Assembly: GCF_001483135.1 (NCBI RefSeq)
Contig: NZ_LNAL01000008.1
Coordinates: 372,001 to 436,000, forward strand
Source of the DNA: Solirubrum puertoriconensis
GTDB taxonomy: Bacteria > Bacteroidota > Bacteroidia > Cytophagales > Hymenobacteraceae
Length of the DNA stretch: 64,000 nucleotides
Reading direction: 5' to 3'
Both the position numbers and the translations under genes were made by a program. This document shows, piece after piece, positions 16,434 to 27,030 of this stretch (position 1 is the stretch's first letter; the number at the start of each line of letters is the position of its first letter). A model generated the notes under the pieces. The model was not told the DNA's origin. It was given only the letters and a program-made list of their open reading frames with translations, and did not search any database.

Positions 16434-18215
16434 CTAGCGTTTCTCGTCGAGCCACAGAAAACCTGCGGCTACCAGAAACAAAGCAAAAAACCAGCCCGCA
16501 GGCCAAGGCTCGCGACGCTGCTGGGGGAGGGAAGAAGGGGCTCTGCTGCCGCCCCATTGTTGCGCCGCCGCTTGGCACTCGGTGGCTTGCGGAGCAAGCC
16601 AATCGTGCGAGCTGTACACGAAAAATGCGCTGCTGGCTTGCCCAGGAGCCTCTACCGTATGCCAACCCGTGCTACTGGGCCAGTAGCTGCCCATCCACAC
16701 GTTGGGCCGACTGGGGTGCTGACCTAGGGCCAACTGCACTGCTTTGCCTTGCGCATCGAGCACGCGGGCCCGCGAGGGGCGAGTGGCAGAGTAGGAGGTA
16801 AGCCGCAACTCAACGGGTTGGTGCGGTTGCGGCCAGGCTGCCGCTTTCCATTCGGCTACGGGGTCGGTGGGGCGAGCGGCGGCTGTAAGCAGCCGGCTCC
16901 AGTAGCCATCGTAAGTAGCTGCGGTGCCGGCTAGCTGCCAACGGTAGGTGTTGGTGGCGGTGCTTACCACCACCGTGCCCCAACCCACGCGTTGGGCTGC
17001 CGCTACTATTTCGGTGGGGCGGGCAGCCGTAACCAATGGCTGCAGCCGAGCCGAAGTGCGCAACAAAGCGGGCAACAAGGTTTGGCCGCTGCCCATGGGC
17101 CAATGGAGCTGTTGGGGCCGATCGGCAACTGCAGCGGGACGGTTCTGCAAAGCAAACTGTGCCCGGCCCGGTAGGCTGCGCGGCAAATCGGCGGGGGCTA
17201 GCAATACCACGCCCAGGCCATTGCTGGCTGCAGCACCCAGGGCGCGCGCCTCGGTACCCGAAAGCGTATTGAGTGCATCGGCATCGGTTACCAGCACATC
17301 GTGCGAAGCCAGTAGGAGGCTGCTTAGCTGCCCTAAGTTTACCTGCGCATGGTTGATAAAATCAGTTTGTTGCAGCCCACGGCCCACGCTCACGCGCAAT
17401 GCTACTTGATGACCTTGCTCGCCCAAGCGGGTTTTCAGCAGATTGAACTCAAAAGAAGGCGAGCCGGCGAGTAGCAGCACGCGCAGCGGGCGGGCAGTTT
17501 CTACCTGTGTCGGTACTGGCTCGGCTGCTAGCGTTTTGCTGCCCTGCCGAGCCGAAAGCCGGGCGAGCAGCCTACCGGTGCGGCGCGGCGTGTAGCTCAA
17601 CACAAAAGCGCCGGAGCCCGACTTTAGCTGCACCGAGTCGCGCACGGCGCCGGCGGCCTCTAAGCTCACCCACACGGGTCCGTTGCCTAGGTGCCCAAAA
17701 CTGCCTTCAACGCGCAACGGGGTGCCCAGCACGAGCTTGGTCGGCCAATTTCCTGCCTTGAAACCAGTAGCTGTGTAGGCATGCGGCACCAACTTTACTG
17801 ATGCTGGCAAAGTCGCCAAATCGGCCGAGGGCAACCCCAGGCCTAGTACGTGTAGCTGCCGCACCCGCGGATAAGCATCGGGCAATGCCGCCAACGACGA
17901 TAAGCTGGCGGTATCGGTAGCGGGGCTGCCGGTACGGTAGCGCAATACAGGCACCGGACCTAGGGCACGCAGCAGCTTTTGCAGACTATCGGGCTGGTAG
18001 TGCGCGGTAAGTACAATGGCCGCATCGGGTGCAGCTACGGTTACGGTGCGTTGCGGCGGAAATGCGCTAAACCACAGTGCTGCCGCAGCAACCAAACCTG
18101 CAGCCACTCGGGCTATGCGGCGCCACCCCGGGTAGCGCAATGCCTGCCACACCAGCAAGCCCGCCAGCAACAGGCAGAGAAAAAGGTGCGCGTACGAAAG
18201 GGGTGTCGACATCAT
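16434..18215 (-). CDS. Membrane protein with class I glutamine amidotransferase-like region, last gene of the MoxR cluster
   Basis: 593 residues. Two membrane spans lie at the N-terminus (LFLCLLLAGLLVWQAL and IARVAAGLVAAAALWFSAF) and one at the C-terminus (WFFALFLVAAGFLWL). The large part between is probably periplasmic. The middle (LRVLLLAGSPSFEFNLLKTR through VLVTDADALNTLS and GLGVVLLAP) resembles the amidotransferase-like fold often found in membrane proteins next to BatA genes. No catalytic Cys-His-Glu triad was seen, so it is probably non-enzymatic. It starts 14 bp after the DUF4175-like gene. It is the distal member of the MoxR-DUF58-BatA set. The TAG stop lies in CCTAGC. Confidence 0.7.
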   Translation of the reverse strand: MMSTPLSYAHLFLCLLLAGLLVWQALRYPGWRRIARVAAGLVAAAALWFSAFPPQRTVTVAAPDAAIVLTAHYQPDSLQKLLRALGPVPVLRYRTGSPATDTASLSSLAALPDAYPRVRQLHVLGLGLPSADLATLPASVKLVPHAYTATGFKAGNWPTKLVLGTPLRVEGSFGHLGNGPVWVSLEAAGAVRDSVQLKSGSGAFVLSYTPRRTGRLLARLSARQGSKTLAAEPVPTQVETARPLRVLLLAGSPSFEFNLLKTRLGEQGHQVALRVSVGRGLQQTDFINHAQVNLGQLSSLLLASHDVLVTDADALNTLSGTEARALGAAASNGLGVVLLAPADLPRSLPGRAQFALQNRPAAVADRPQQLHWPMGSGQTLLPALLRTSARLQPLVTAARPTEIVAAAQRVGWGTVVVSTATNTYRWQLAGTAATYDGYWSRLLTAAARPTDPVAEWKAAAWPQPHQPVELRLTSYSATRPSRARVLDAQGKAVQLALGQHPSRPNVWMGSYWPSSTGWHTVEAPGQASSAFFVYSSHDWLAPQATECQAAAQQWGGSRAPSSLPQQRREPWPAGWFFALFLVAAGFLWLDEKR

Positions 18216-18229
18216 GCTAGTATGGCTGG

Positions 18230-20440
18230 CTAGCGGCTAAGCTCTTGAAAGTAACGGCGCGACATAGAGCCCGCCGCCGGCCGCACCGGCGGCGCAGTTG
18301 GCGCAGGCAACAGGTTGGTAAGGGCCCGATCGACTGCAGCCAAATCAGCAGCGCGGGGTTGCTGGGCAGTTCGCACTGCTTGTAGTACCTGGCGCCAAGC
18401 GCGCAAAGCGGCCAACGAAGCGCCCGGTTGGTTAAGCGCCGCTTGGCCCAGCAGGGCGCTGGCGGGTTGCAAGTGCCCTAGGTCGGCGGTGCTGGGGCGT
18501 TGGCCGGCGCGGTACGCGGCTATTTGCGCCAGCGCGGCGCGCACGGCCGGTTGCGTAGCCGGCGGCGTGCGTTGGGCTTGGCGCATGGGCACCTGCACCG
18601 CGCCTACATCGCCCGAAAGGCGTTTTTCAGCTTCGGGCAGCGGCGGCAGATCGACGCCGGATTTGCGCACGTACACGCGGGTTTGTTGCTGTACTTCTTT
18701 CAGCAGGCGCAGCGCGCGGTATTCAAAAGGTATTGCTTCGTTCAGCTTCGCTAAGCGCAGGCGTAGCTCGGCCTCCCACATTTGGTTGAGCACAGCGCGC
18801 AGCTTGGTTTTTACCTGCGGCTCCAGAAAGTCAGCGGTTTCTTCGTCCTCGTGCAAGTGCATGTAGGGCTGCGTCAGGGCCTCGGTGCTGGGGGCGCCTT
18901 CGCTGGCAATGGGCAGGTGGTCGTGGCCGTCGTCGGCGCTGTGCTGCTCTTCCTCGGCCTCTTCGCCTTCTTCGGCAATGGGCGGGCGGGTGGAGGTTTC
19001 GGTAATACCTTTCTCCGACTCCTCGCCCAAGAACTTGCCGTAGCGCAGGCGCAGCATCTTCTGGTCGTCGCCTAGGTTATTGGCACGGCTCTGCAGCTCG
19101 GCGGCGGGCAGCTTGCGGCGCAGGGCAATCAGTTTTTCGGTATCGATGATGATCTGGCGCTGACTGCGGAAGTACGCAGGCATTTGATTAACGCCCAGTG
19201 AAATAGCGGCCGGGCCGCTGGTGGCGCTTGTGTCTTCCCACTGCACCAAGGCGGCATCGGTACGGGCGCGGTGGCCGGCATTGTCCCACGCCTCGGCGTA
19301 CACGTACAGCTCATCGCCGTAGGTGAGGCCCAAGGCAGGCAAACGCAGCGTAACGTTGCCCGTGTGCTGCCGGGGCTTGCTACCTAGGGCCGCGCTCAGG
19401 TCGCGGATGTGCTCCGTAAACTTCACGGCCTCGCCCGAGCCTTGCGCAGTGGTTACTACCAAACGGGCCCGAGCCAGCCCGTAATCATCCTGCAGGGCAA
19501 CGCGCACCGCTACTTCGGGCCGGCGGCCATACTCCACCAAGGTGTAGGGCTTCGGCGAAACCATTTTGAGCGTCGGAGCGCGGTCGGGCACCACCTCAAT
19601 GGCGTAGTCCTCCGAGTCCTGCCCCGCAAAACGCACGCGGTAAATCGTTGATTTGCTGACGCGGTACTCAGCTACGTACCGATTGGGTTGATTAGCTACC
19701 GCCCGAAACGCCAGCGGCCGCTGCCCGGCAATCAGCAGCTCCGAAGCCTTGACGGGCTTATCGGTGCGCAGCGTCCAGCGGATGGTAGAGCCCTCGGGGC
19801 AGCGGAACGAAAGCGCTTCGGGGGCAAAAGCTGGTTGGCGCGTGTAAGCCGGCGGCAGCACCTGCACCGTGGTGGCGAGCAGGCGCGACGCGGCCGGTGC
19901 AGGTGCTGCCTGCGCCGTGGTTGTCGGAAACTGCAGCTGCAGCCGCGGGGCCGTCGGTTGTGCTTGCGCCGCAGGCCACAGCCAGAGCGCAACACCTAGG
20001 GTTGTTAAGGCCACAGCCACGCCGGCCCTAGGTGCCCACGGCACCCGCAGCGCATCGGGCAGCGGCAAATGCAGCAGGCGCTCGGCAATGCGCTCTTGTT
20101 GCAGCTTGGGCAAAAAGCCGTTGGGTTTGCTTAGTAACAGGCCGGTGCTGTCTTCCAGCTCAGGAAAGTACCGATCGAGGCGTTGGGCGAGGTGATGGGT
20201 GCCAAAGCCTCGCAAACGCCACAGCGCTACCACCAGCAGGCCCAGTGCCGCCACACCCACGCCGAGCCACAGGGCCCGGCTTTGCGGCCAATGGTACGCC
20301 GCGCCCAGCAAAGCCAGTAAGGCGCCCGCGGCAACTACGCTAATTGAGAGGGCCACAAGCCCTAGGTGCTGGCGCCGCACGCGGGCCAGTTGGGCTTGTG
20401 CCTCCGCTACTTGCGAAGAGTACTCCTGAACGCGGCTCAT
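18230..20440 (-). CDS. DUF4175-like membrane protein with coiled-coil regions
   Basis: 736 residues from the ATG at 20440, which overlaps the stop codon of the BatA-like gene by four bases and so fixes the start. Two membrane spans (about 28-50 and 55-72) and a third near 135 lead to a long soluble part. This contains beta segments (VTLRLPALGLTYGDELYVYAEAWDNAGH), then an acidic stretch, then charged helices (TKLRALNQ-like KTKLRAVLNQMWEAELRLRL) of coiled-coil character. This order matches the DUF4175 proteins that accompany MoxR/DUF58 genes in Bacteroidota. The function is unknown; co-transcription suggests it belongs to the MoxR-controlled envelope complex. Confidence 0.7.
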   Translation of the reverse strand: MSRVQEYSSQVAEAQAQLARVRRQHLGLVALSISVVAAGALLALLGAAYHWPQSRALWLGVGVAALGLLVVALWRLRGFGTHHLAQRLDRYFPELEDSTGLLLSKPNGFLPKLQQERIAERLLHLPLPDALRVPWAPRAGVAVALTTLGVALWLWPAAQAQPTAPRLQLQFPTTTAQAAPAPAASRLLATTVQVLPPAYTRQPAFAPEALSFRCPEGSTIRWTLRTDKPVKASELLIAGQRPLAFRAVANQPNRYVAEYRVSKSTIYRVRFAGQDSEDYAIEVVPDRAPTLKMVSPKPYTLVEYGRRPEVAVRVALQDDYGLARARLVVTTAQGSGEAVKFTEHIRDLSAALGSKPRQHTGNVTLRLPALGLTYGDELYVYAEAWDNAGHRARTDAALVQWEDTSATSGPAAISLGVNQMPAYFRSQRQIIIDTEKLIALRRKLPAAELQSRANNLGDDQKMLRLRYGKFLGEESEKGITETSTRPPIAEEGEEAEEEQHSADDGHDHLPIASEGAPSTEALTQPYMHLHEDEETADFLEPQVKTKLRAVLNQMWEAELRLRLAKLNEAIPFEYRALRLLKEVQQQTRVYVRKSGVDLPPLPEAEKRLSGDVGAVQVPMRQAQRTPPATQPAVRAALAQIAAYRAGQRPSTADLGHLQPASALLGQAALNQPGASLAALRAWRQVLQAVRTAQQPRAADLAAVDRALTNLLPAPTAPPVRPAAGSMSRRYFQELSR

Positions 20441-21984
20441 GCGGCTGTGGCGGTTGAAGTTCGACGACGAGTCACGACTCGCTCCAGGGCAAACAGCAGC
20501 CCGGCAGCTAGGGCTACCCACGGCTGCAAATCGGCGTAGCGGGTGGCAGGCCGCAGGCTTTTCTCGGGTGTGTCGGCCGGGGCGTAGGCCAGCACCTGCG
20601 CAGCATCGAGCTGGCGGTAATCGGCAGCAGCGCCTAGGTCCGTATCGGGTGTCAGGAAGTTTAGCAGCACTTCGGGCAATTGGCCATCGGTGGGCAGACT
20701 GCTCCACTGCGGGTGCACGCGCGTGAGCAAGCTGTACTTGACTCCTCGGCCTATTGGCTGACGCACGAGCAACGGCTGGCCCGCGGCATCCTGCCACAGC
20801 ACTTGGCTTTGGCTACCTAGTGGGGCAGCCGCCGAGCGGCGGAAAAGCTGCGCCGCTGAAGCGTAAGCACCTGGGCTGAAGCCGGTGGTTACCGCTTGCG
20901 CCTGTGCGCCGGCCGTTTGCAGCAGGTGCAGACCATATTTCACCCGCTCGCGCACCGCAGCTGGAGCCGGCGAGTTGCTCAACCATATCAGCCAATCGAG
21001 CGAATCGGTTGGAGGTGTAGAGCTTACCCGCAACTGCAAGCCCGCCGGGAAAGCCGAGGCGGCCGCCCGCAACGCCGCGCGTACGTAGCGGGCATCCTCG
21101 GCGTGGGTTTTAGCATCGAAGTAAACGGCCACCCGAAGCGGCTGCTGCACTACAATAGGTTGCGAGCTTGGCTGAGCTGAATCGGGCTGCTGCGGTTGAA
21201 TAACCAACTGCTGGCCGTGCTGTACCAGCTGCAGCGGCGGCAGATTGGGCAGCGTAAGCGCATGCGGCAGTTGCGTGGGCCAAGCTTGGCGGTAGTTGCG
21301 GTAGGTGGTGCGCGCGCCGTTGCCGTAGCCAATTACCAGCCGGAGCGAATCGGGCGTGGGGCGTACGGCCGCTTGCAGCCACGCGCCGCTGTCGGCAGCC
21401 GCCGGCACGGTTTGCCAGCGCACCCGCGTGGGCAGCAGCGGGCGCGTACCCCGGAAGTGCCGAGCTTCGGCCGTGGTGTAGATGCGTAGCGGGCGGTTCG
21501 GAAAGCTGTCGGCCGCCTGGGCAGCGCGTGCCCAGTACCACTTGGTCGAAGCTTGCGGATCGGTGACAGCAGTAGCGGCTTGGAGCAACGAATCGGGCAG
21601 GAGCCGGAACCCCGCGCCTAGGTAGCGCAGCTCGGCACCGCTGCGGCGGAGCGAGTCGAGCGTAGGCAGCAGCACGGGCCACGCCGGCGAGGCCAACACG
21701 CTCGGGCTTAGCAGTACTTGCGGGCGGAGCGGCGGGGCGGGTTTGCTCCACCTAGGGCCGGCAATGGCCAACGCCAGCAGCCCAAGCAAGGCTAGGCGTA
21801 GCAGCAGCAAGGGCCACTGCGTAAGGTGCAGCTGCCGCATGCGGCGGTTGGCGCCCGGTGTTAGCCAGCGCAACGCGCCAACCGGCACCACCCGGCCGGG
21901 GCGCCGGTTCCAGAGGTGGATGGCCAGCGGCACCAGCAACCCGGCAAGGGCAAGCAAGGCAGCAGGATTGGCGAACGTGAGCAA
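20437..21984 (-). CDS. BatA-type membrane protein (N-terminal double-transmembrane domain), no vWA metal site
   Basis: 515 residues starting at TTG. The N-terminus is the double-transmembrane BatA domain: FANPAALLALAGLLVPLAIHLWNRR, then LHLTQWPLLLLRLALLGLLALAIAGPRW. One more span lies near the C-terminus (WVALAAGLLFALERV). In classic BatA/BatB a von Willebrand A domain with a DxSxS MIDAS motif follows; none is visible here, and this part is instead a generic alpha/beta and beta region. It follows the DUF58 gene and overlaps the next gene by four bases. It probably forms the membrane scaffold of the cluster. Confidence 0.8.
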   Translation of the reverse strand: MLTFANPAALLALAGLLVPLAIHLWNRRPGRVVPVGALRWLTPGANRRMRQLHLTQWPLLLLRLALLGLLALAIAGPRWSKPAPPLRPQVLLSPSVLASPAWPVLLPTLDSLRRSGAELRYLGAGFRLLPDSLLQAATAVTDPQASTKWYWARAAQAADSFPNRPLRIYTTAEARHFRGTRPLLPTRVRWQTVPAAADSGAWLQAAVRPTPDSLRLVIGYGNGARTTYRNYRQAWPTQLPHALTLPNLPPLQLVQHGQQLVIQPQQPDSAQPSSQPIVVQQPLRVAVYFDAKTHAEDARYVRAALRAAASAFPAGLQLRVSSTPPTDSLDWLIWLSNSPAPAAVRERVKYGLHLLQTAGAQAQAVTTGFSPGAYASAAQLFRRSAAAPLGSQSQVLWQDAAGQPLLVRQPIGRGVKYSLLTRVHPQWSSLPTDGQLPEVLLNFLTPDTDLGAAADYRQLDAAQVLAYAPADTPEKSLRPATRYADLQPWVALAAGLLFALERVVTRRRTSTATAA

Positions 21985-22045
21985 AGCAGGCGGAATAAGC
22001 AGGAAACAGACGGAGGAGCCCTAGGTAAGGATGCTTGCCGCGAGG

Positions 22046-22927
22046 TCAGACGGGGGCACCCTGGCGGCGGCGCAGCACCTGGCGCAAGGCTTGGGCTGGC
22101 GGCTCGTCGGTGAGTAGGCGGTAGTAATCGAGGCCGTGGCCGCGCACCGATTGCTCGGTGCGGCGCAGCCAATCCTCGAGCTGCCGCTGGTACTCGGGGC
22201 GCTGCGCCGGGTCGAGCTGCAGGCGTTGGCCGGTTTCGAGGTCTTCGAGGGTGGCGGTGTTGGGGTAGTCCAGGGTTAGCTCGTTGGGCGCGAGCAGGTG
22301 CAGCACCATCACCTCGCCGCCGGCGGCGCGTAGGTGCGTGAGTACTTGCTCGAGCTGCGAGCCTTCTTCCAGGTCGTACAAATCGCTCAGCACCACGGTT
22401 ACCGTAGAGCCTTGCCGCCCAAACAGCGGCGCAAGGGTGGGCGCCCCTGGCAACGAGCCCGCGGCCTGCACGGCACCTAGGGCGTGGTACAGGCGCTGCA
22501 GCTGGCCGGCATCGGAGCGCGGCGGTACGGTTTGCAAACCAGTGGCCTGCACTGCGTAAAAGCCCACAGCGTCGCCTTGCTGCTGCGCCACGTAGGCCAA
22601 GCCCGCCAGCAGCAGGCGCGCGTAGTCAAGCTTGCTCACGCCGGCACTGTCGGGGTGGTTCATGGAGGCGCTGGCATCAAGCACCAGCCGCACGGTCAGG
22701 CGCGTATCCACATCCGACTCGCGAATGTAGTAGCGGTCGGAGCGGGCGGCCAGGCGCCAGTCGAGGCGGCGCAAGTCGTCGCCGGGTTGGTAGGGGCGGT
22801 ACTGGCTGAACTCCATACCCGCGCCGCGCCGGCGGCTGGGGTGCAGGCCAGCCTGCCCGCCCTCGGCAATTAGGCGGGCCACTAGGGGCAAGTTGCGCAG
22901 AGCGAGCAGGGCGGCGGCGTCGAGCAC
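22046..22927 (-). CDS. DUF58 protein (vWA-like partner of MoxR)
   Basis: 293 residues. Hallmarks of DUF58 are RRRGAGMEFSQYRPYQPGDD, then RRLDWRLAARSDRYYIRE, then a vWA-like MIDAS strand VLDASASM (DxSxS). DUF58 proteins are predicted partners of MoxR-family AAA+ ATPases and are thought to act in complex assembly or envelope stress. Its start lies 11 bp after the MoxR gene stop, so the two are co-transcribed. The BatA-like gene follows. No membrane segment, so it is cytoplasmic. Confidence 0.93.
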   Translation of the reverse strand: MLDAAALLALRNLPLVARLIAEGGQAGLHPSRRRGAGMEFSQYRPYQPGDDLRRLDWRLAARSDRYYIRESDVDTRLTVRLVLDASASMNHPDSAGVSKLDYARLLLAGLAYVAQQQGDAVGFYAVQATGLQTVPPRSDAGQLQRLYHALGAVQAAGSLPGAPTLAPLFGRQGSTVTVVLSDLYDLEEGSQLEQVLTHLRAAGGEVMVLHLLAPNELTLDYPNTATLEDLETGQRLQLDPAQRPEYQRQLEDWLRRTEQSVRGHGLDYYRLLTDEPPAQALRQVLRRRQGAPV

Positions 22928-22938
22928 GGCAGCAGGGG

Positions 22939-23973
<1,035 letters not shown>

Positions 23974-24007
23974 TGATGAGGGCAGGTTGATGGGCTAGCT
24001 GTGCGAG

Positions 24008-24670
24008 CTACGCCGTGAGGGCATACAGCAGAATGTTGACGCCGAACTTGGTGTTGTCTTCGGCCAGAAAGCGTTTGTTGCGAAAGTCGTAGTCCCACTC
24101 GCAGCCGTAATCCTTGTTGGAGTACAGCACCCCGATGCGGCCCTTGATTTCTACGGCCTTGAGGTAGTCGTGAATCAGGTCGTCGCCCCAGCCGTTTAGC
24201 TCGAACGTGGTAGCCGGAGGGCCATCCTTAAACTTGAAAAACTGCGAGTAGATGGGGTGCGTGTTGGGCAGCTTTTTAAGAGCATTGCTGCCGAAGCACT
24301 GGCGCATTTGCTCCTCAAACGAGCGCGCAAACAGCCCGTCGATGTCGTGGTTGCAGTCGTCGACGAACACGAAGCCGCCGTTGCGCACGTACTGGGTAAA
24401 GTTCTTTTTTTCGGCCGCCGTAAACTGCACCAGCCGGTGGCCCGAGAGGTAGCAGAACGGGTAGTTGAATAGCTCCGGCGAATCGAGCGCCACCACCTTC
24501 TCCTTGAGGTTCACCTTCACGGTGGTGTACTCGATCAGCGAGTGCAACAGGTTGGCAGGCATGCGTTCGTCTACGGCATCCCAGTCGCCGGAACGGTAGC
24601 TGAGACGCACGAAGGTGAAAGGAGTGGGCACGGTAAGAAGTAACTCGGCGGATATTGCCAACAGAGACAC
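24008..24670 (-). CDS. DUF4159 protein
   Basis: 220 residues. Family features are FTFVRLSYRSGDWDAVDERM, the central KKNFTQYVRNGGFVFVDDCNHD, and NGWGDDLIHDYLKAVEIKGR. DUF4159 has an amidotransferase-like alpha/beta fold and is commonly linked with MoxR/DUF58/BatA genes, sometimes fused to them. Here it is a separate short protein without membrane segments. The GTG start at 24670 is uncertain; the family core begins near residue 17. It leads the leftward cluster that runs to 16434. Confidence 0.85.
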   Translation of the reverse strand: MSLLAISAELLLTVPTPFTFVRLSYRSGDWDAVDERMPANLLHSLIEYTTVKVNLKEKVVALDSPELFNYPFCYLSGHRLVQFTAAEKKNFTQYVRNGGFVFVDDCNHDIDGLFARSFEEQMRQCFGSNALKKLPNTHPIYSQFFKFKDGPPATTFELNGWGDDLIHDYLKAVEIKGRIGVLYSNKDYGCEWDYDFRNKRFLAEDNTKFGVNILLYALTA

Positions 24671-24769
24671 AAGCTGACCTAGGCAGGACGTACGGTTGGG
24701 CTTAACATTTTTTCAGAATTTGAGCGTAACCTCAAACCAAGCAAACCTTCAGTCATCAGCCCCTAAGCT

Positions 24770-25444
24770 ATGAAACAAAACACCGTAGCCCTAGCCGCCC
24801 TGTTGCTCCTCGGGACCTTGCCGGCAGCGGCTCAAACACCGGCCGTGCGTTGGGGGGTGAAAGGGGGCGTCAACATAGCCCGTTTGGCCGAGGGCTTCGA
24901 CGAAACCTCTGACAACTACACCTTCGATAAGGCCGGGCCGCACCTAGGGGCGATGCTCGAGTACAGTTTGGGGCAGCGCTGGGCGCTGCAGCCCGAGGTG
25001 TTGGTGTCGTGGCAGGGTAGCGGTTACAACCAACTCACGTTCAGCCTAGGGCCGGCACCCATTCAGGAAGAAGCCGTGCGCAAGGTGCGCCTGACTTACC
25101 TCAACGTGCCGGTGCTGGCCAAGCTGCGCCTAGGGCAGGTGTTTAGCGTGCAGGCTGGGCCGCAAGCGGGCGTGTTGTTGAGTGGCCGCTTGAAAGGGCG
25201 CCTGAGCAGCAGCGAGGAAGTAGACCGCTCCGTAACGGATGCTTACAAGCGCTTGGATGTGGGCCTGACCGGCGGCATTGCTGCTTCGTTCCAGCCGGGC
25301 TTGCAACTGAGTGCCCGCTATTACTACGGCCTGCTCGATGTGGCCCGTAGCAACCCCGATCCGGCCGACTTCGCCTACGGCGGCTACCAGCGCGTGGTGC
25401 AGCTTTCGGTGGGGTACTTGCTTCCAGCCAAAGCCGCAAAGTAA
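24770..25444 (+). CDS. Outer-membrane beta-barrel (porin-family/PorT-like) protein
   Basis: 224 residues: a signal peptide (MKQNTVALAALLLLGTLPAAAQ), then alternating amphipathic strands typical of eight-stranded barrels (RWGVKGGVNIARL, HLGAMLEYSLGQRWALQPEVL, VRLTYLNVPVLAKLRLGQVFSVQAGPQAG split over strands, RVVQLSVGYLLP). GxKGGxN at the mature start and YLNVPVLAK are hallmarks of this Bacteroidota barrel family. The function is unspecified. First of three related barrel genes in a row; only moderately similar to the next two. Confidence 0.85.
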   Translation: MKQNTVALAALLLLGTLPAAAQTPAVRWGVKGGVNIARLAEGFDETSDNYTFDKAGPHLGAMLEYSLGQRWALQPEVLVSWQGSGYNQLTFSLGPAPIQEEAVRKVRLTYLNVPVLAKLRLGQVFSVQAGPQAGVLLSGRLKGRLSSSEEVDRSVTDAYKRLDVGLTGGIAASFQPGLQLSARYYYGLLDVARSNPDPADFAYGGYQRVVQLSVGYLLPAKAAK

Positions 25445-25596
25445 ACCTAGGGATGGGCTGTAGCAGCTAAGTAGATACTCGGGCTACTCCGCAGCGACGC
25501 AGTGCAACCAGCTACGTTTGGTGCTACTGTTCAGCCGCTTGCCGCAGCGTTGCGTAAGTACACGGACTTTTCTCCGCTCTGCTTACCCCTAACGCT

Positions 25597-26220
25597 ATGA
25601 AACCAACTGCTTTGTTACTCCTGGGCGGCCTACTCGTTGCCGGCTCAGCCCACGCCCAACTCGGCGTAAAAGCGGGCCTGAATGCCGCCTTGCTCGACGG
25701 CGACAACATTTCGGCCCGGTCCGAATTCAAAACCACGCACCACGTAGGCGTTTTCTACGAGGCCAAAGTTCTGGGCCCGATTTCCATTCAGCCCGAGCTG
25801 CAGTACTCGTTGCAGGGCGGCACCTTCAAATCGGCCGTTACCAACTTCGACACCAAGCTGCACTACCTCTACGCGCCGCTGGTGGCCAAAGTGCGCATTG
25901 CCCGTGCCTACGTAGAGGCCGGGCCGCAATTCGGCTTTTTGCTGAAAGCTCGCGAAGAAGGCCAGGTAATGGTGGGCGAAGACGAAAACGGCGCCGCCGT
26001 AGTGGCGTCGCGCGCCCGCGACGCTTGGAGCCGCTACGAGAAAACCGACATGAGCCTGTGCGTAGGTGCGGGCTTTAAGCTCATCGGCGGCTTATCGGTA
26101 GGCGCCAGGTTTGTGGCCGGCCTCAGCGACGTGAACGACGCCAAGAGCATCACCGGCCTCAACGACGAGCGGCTGCGCAACCGCGTCGTCCAAGGTTTTG
26201 TGGCCTTTCAGCTGCCCTAG
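25597..26220 (+). CDS. Outer-membrane beta-barrel protein
   Basis: 207 residues with a signal peptide ending in AHAQ. The mature protein begins LGVKAGLNAALLDGDNIS, followed by barrel strands with aromatic girdles (HVGVFYEAKVLGPISIQPEL, LHYLYAPLVAKVRI) and a C-terminal strand ending VVQGFVAFQLP. It is clearly paralogous to the next gene at 26341 (shared VKxGxNAAxLDG, SLQGG and LHYL motifs). The TAG stop is formed by CCTAGG at 26216-26221. The spacer upstream (25445-25596) shows no clear promoter box. Confidence 0.85.
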   Translation: MKPTALLLLGGLLVAGSAHAQLGVKAGLNAALLDGDNISARSEFKTTHHVGVFYEAKVLGPISIQPELQYSLQGGTFKSAVTNFDTKLHYLYAPLVAKVRIARAYVEAGPQFGFLLKAREEGQVMVGEDENGAAVVASRARDAWSRYEKTDMSLCVGAGFKLIGGLSVGARFVAGLSDVNDAKSITGLNDERLRNRVVQGFVAFQLP

Positions 26221-26340
26221 GCGCTGTGCTTGAACAGGCGCACCTAGGCACTTGCCCAATACCACCCAAACATGCTATTGTAAAGGCGGCAGCAGCGCCG
26301 GAACTTGCGCAGCTTTTCTTACTCTCGCGTAGTTTTTGCC

Positions 26341-26973
26341 ATGAAAAAATTCCTGCTGTTGTTGCTGCTGAGCGTGTTTACGGGTGCCGCCGCCCAAGCT
26401 CAGTATTTCGGCGTGAAGGGCGGCGCCAATGCCGCCGTGCTCGACGGCGAACGGATATCGGCCAAGTCGGATTACAAAATCACCTACCACGCCGGCATCT
26501 TCTACAACTACAACATCATTGGTCCGCTCTCCATCCGGCCCGAGCTGCTGTACTCGCTGCAAGGCGGCGAGTTTAAGGGTGGGCAAGAGGACTACGAAAC
26601 CAAGCTGCACTACCTCAACCTGCCCCTGCTGCTCGACGTGAAGATTGGCCCCGTGCACCTGCAGGGCGGCCCGCAGTTTGGTGTATTGCTCACGGCCAAA
26701 GAAACCGGCGTGCTCCTGACGGGCTACTCGCCCACGGGTCAAGCACAGTACAGCAACGTAAGCGGCCAAGTAACCGACCAGTACAAGAAGCAGGACTATA
26801 GCCTGTGTGCCGGCCTCGAGTTGGAAGTGACCAAGAACCTGTCCCTAGGTGGCCGCTTCAACTCGGGCCTGAGCAACGTGGAGGACTTCGACGACATCCG
26901 CAGCGCCAACGACCCGCGCCTGAAAAACCGCGTGTTCCAGGGCTACCTCGCCATCCGGATGAGCAACAAGTAG
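26341..26973 (+). CDS. Outer-membrane beta-barrel protein
   Basis: 210 residues from the ATG at 26341; the signal peptide is MKKFLLLLLLSVFTGAAAQA. Barrel strands are seen at YFGVKGGANAAVLDGERIS, LSIRPELLYSLQGGEF and LHYLNLPLLLDVKI. The C-terminal strand ends in VFQGYLAIRM. It is a recent-looking paralogue of the gene at 25597. A TAGTTTTTG box ends four bases before the ATG; if used as a -7 element the mRNA would have almost no leader. Ends at a terminator containing CCTAGG. Confidence 0.87.
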   Translation: MKKFLLLLLLSVFTGAAAQAQYFGVKGGANAAVLDGERISAKSDYKITYHAGIFYNYNIIGPLSIRPELLYSLQGGEFKGGQEDYETKLHYLNLPLLLDVKIGPVHLQGGPQFGVLLTAKETGVLLTGYSPTGQAQYSNVSGQVTDQYKKQDYSLCAGLELEVTKNLSLGGRFNSGLSNVEDFDDIRSANDPRLKNRVFQGYLAIRMSNK

Positions 26974-26989
26974 TTGCTGCCAACCCACC

Positions 26990-27022
26990 AAAAAAGCCCG
27001 TCCACCTAGGCCGGGCTTTTTT
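26990..27022. terminator. Bidirectional terminator with CCTAGG in its loop
   Basis: Eleven-base arms AAAAAAGCCCG and CGGGCTTTTTT flank a loop that contains CCTAGG at 27004-27009. It separates convergent genes. Confidence 0.85.
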
Positions 27023-27030
27023 GTGCTAGT

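Noticed and set aside
20441-20797. Upstream extension of the DUF4175-like frame by 119 codons
   Set aside because: It overlaps the BatA-like gene, is Arg/Pro/Ala-rich and non-conserved; the ATGA overlap at 20437-20440 gives a natural start.
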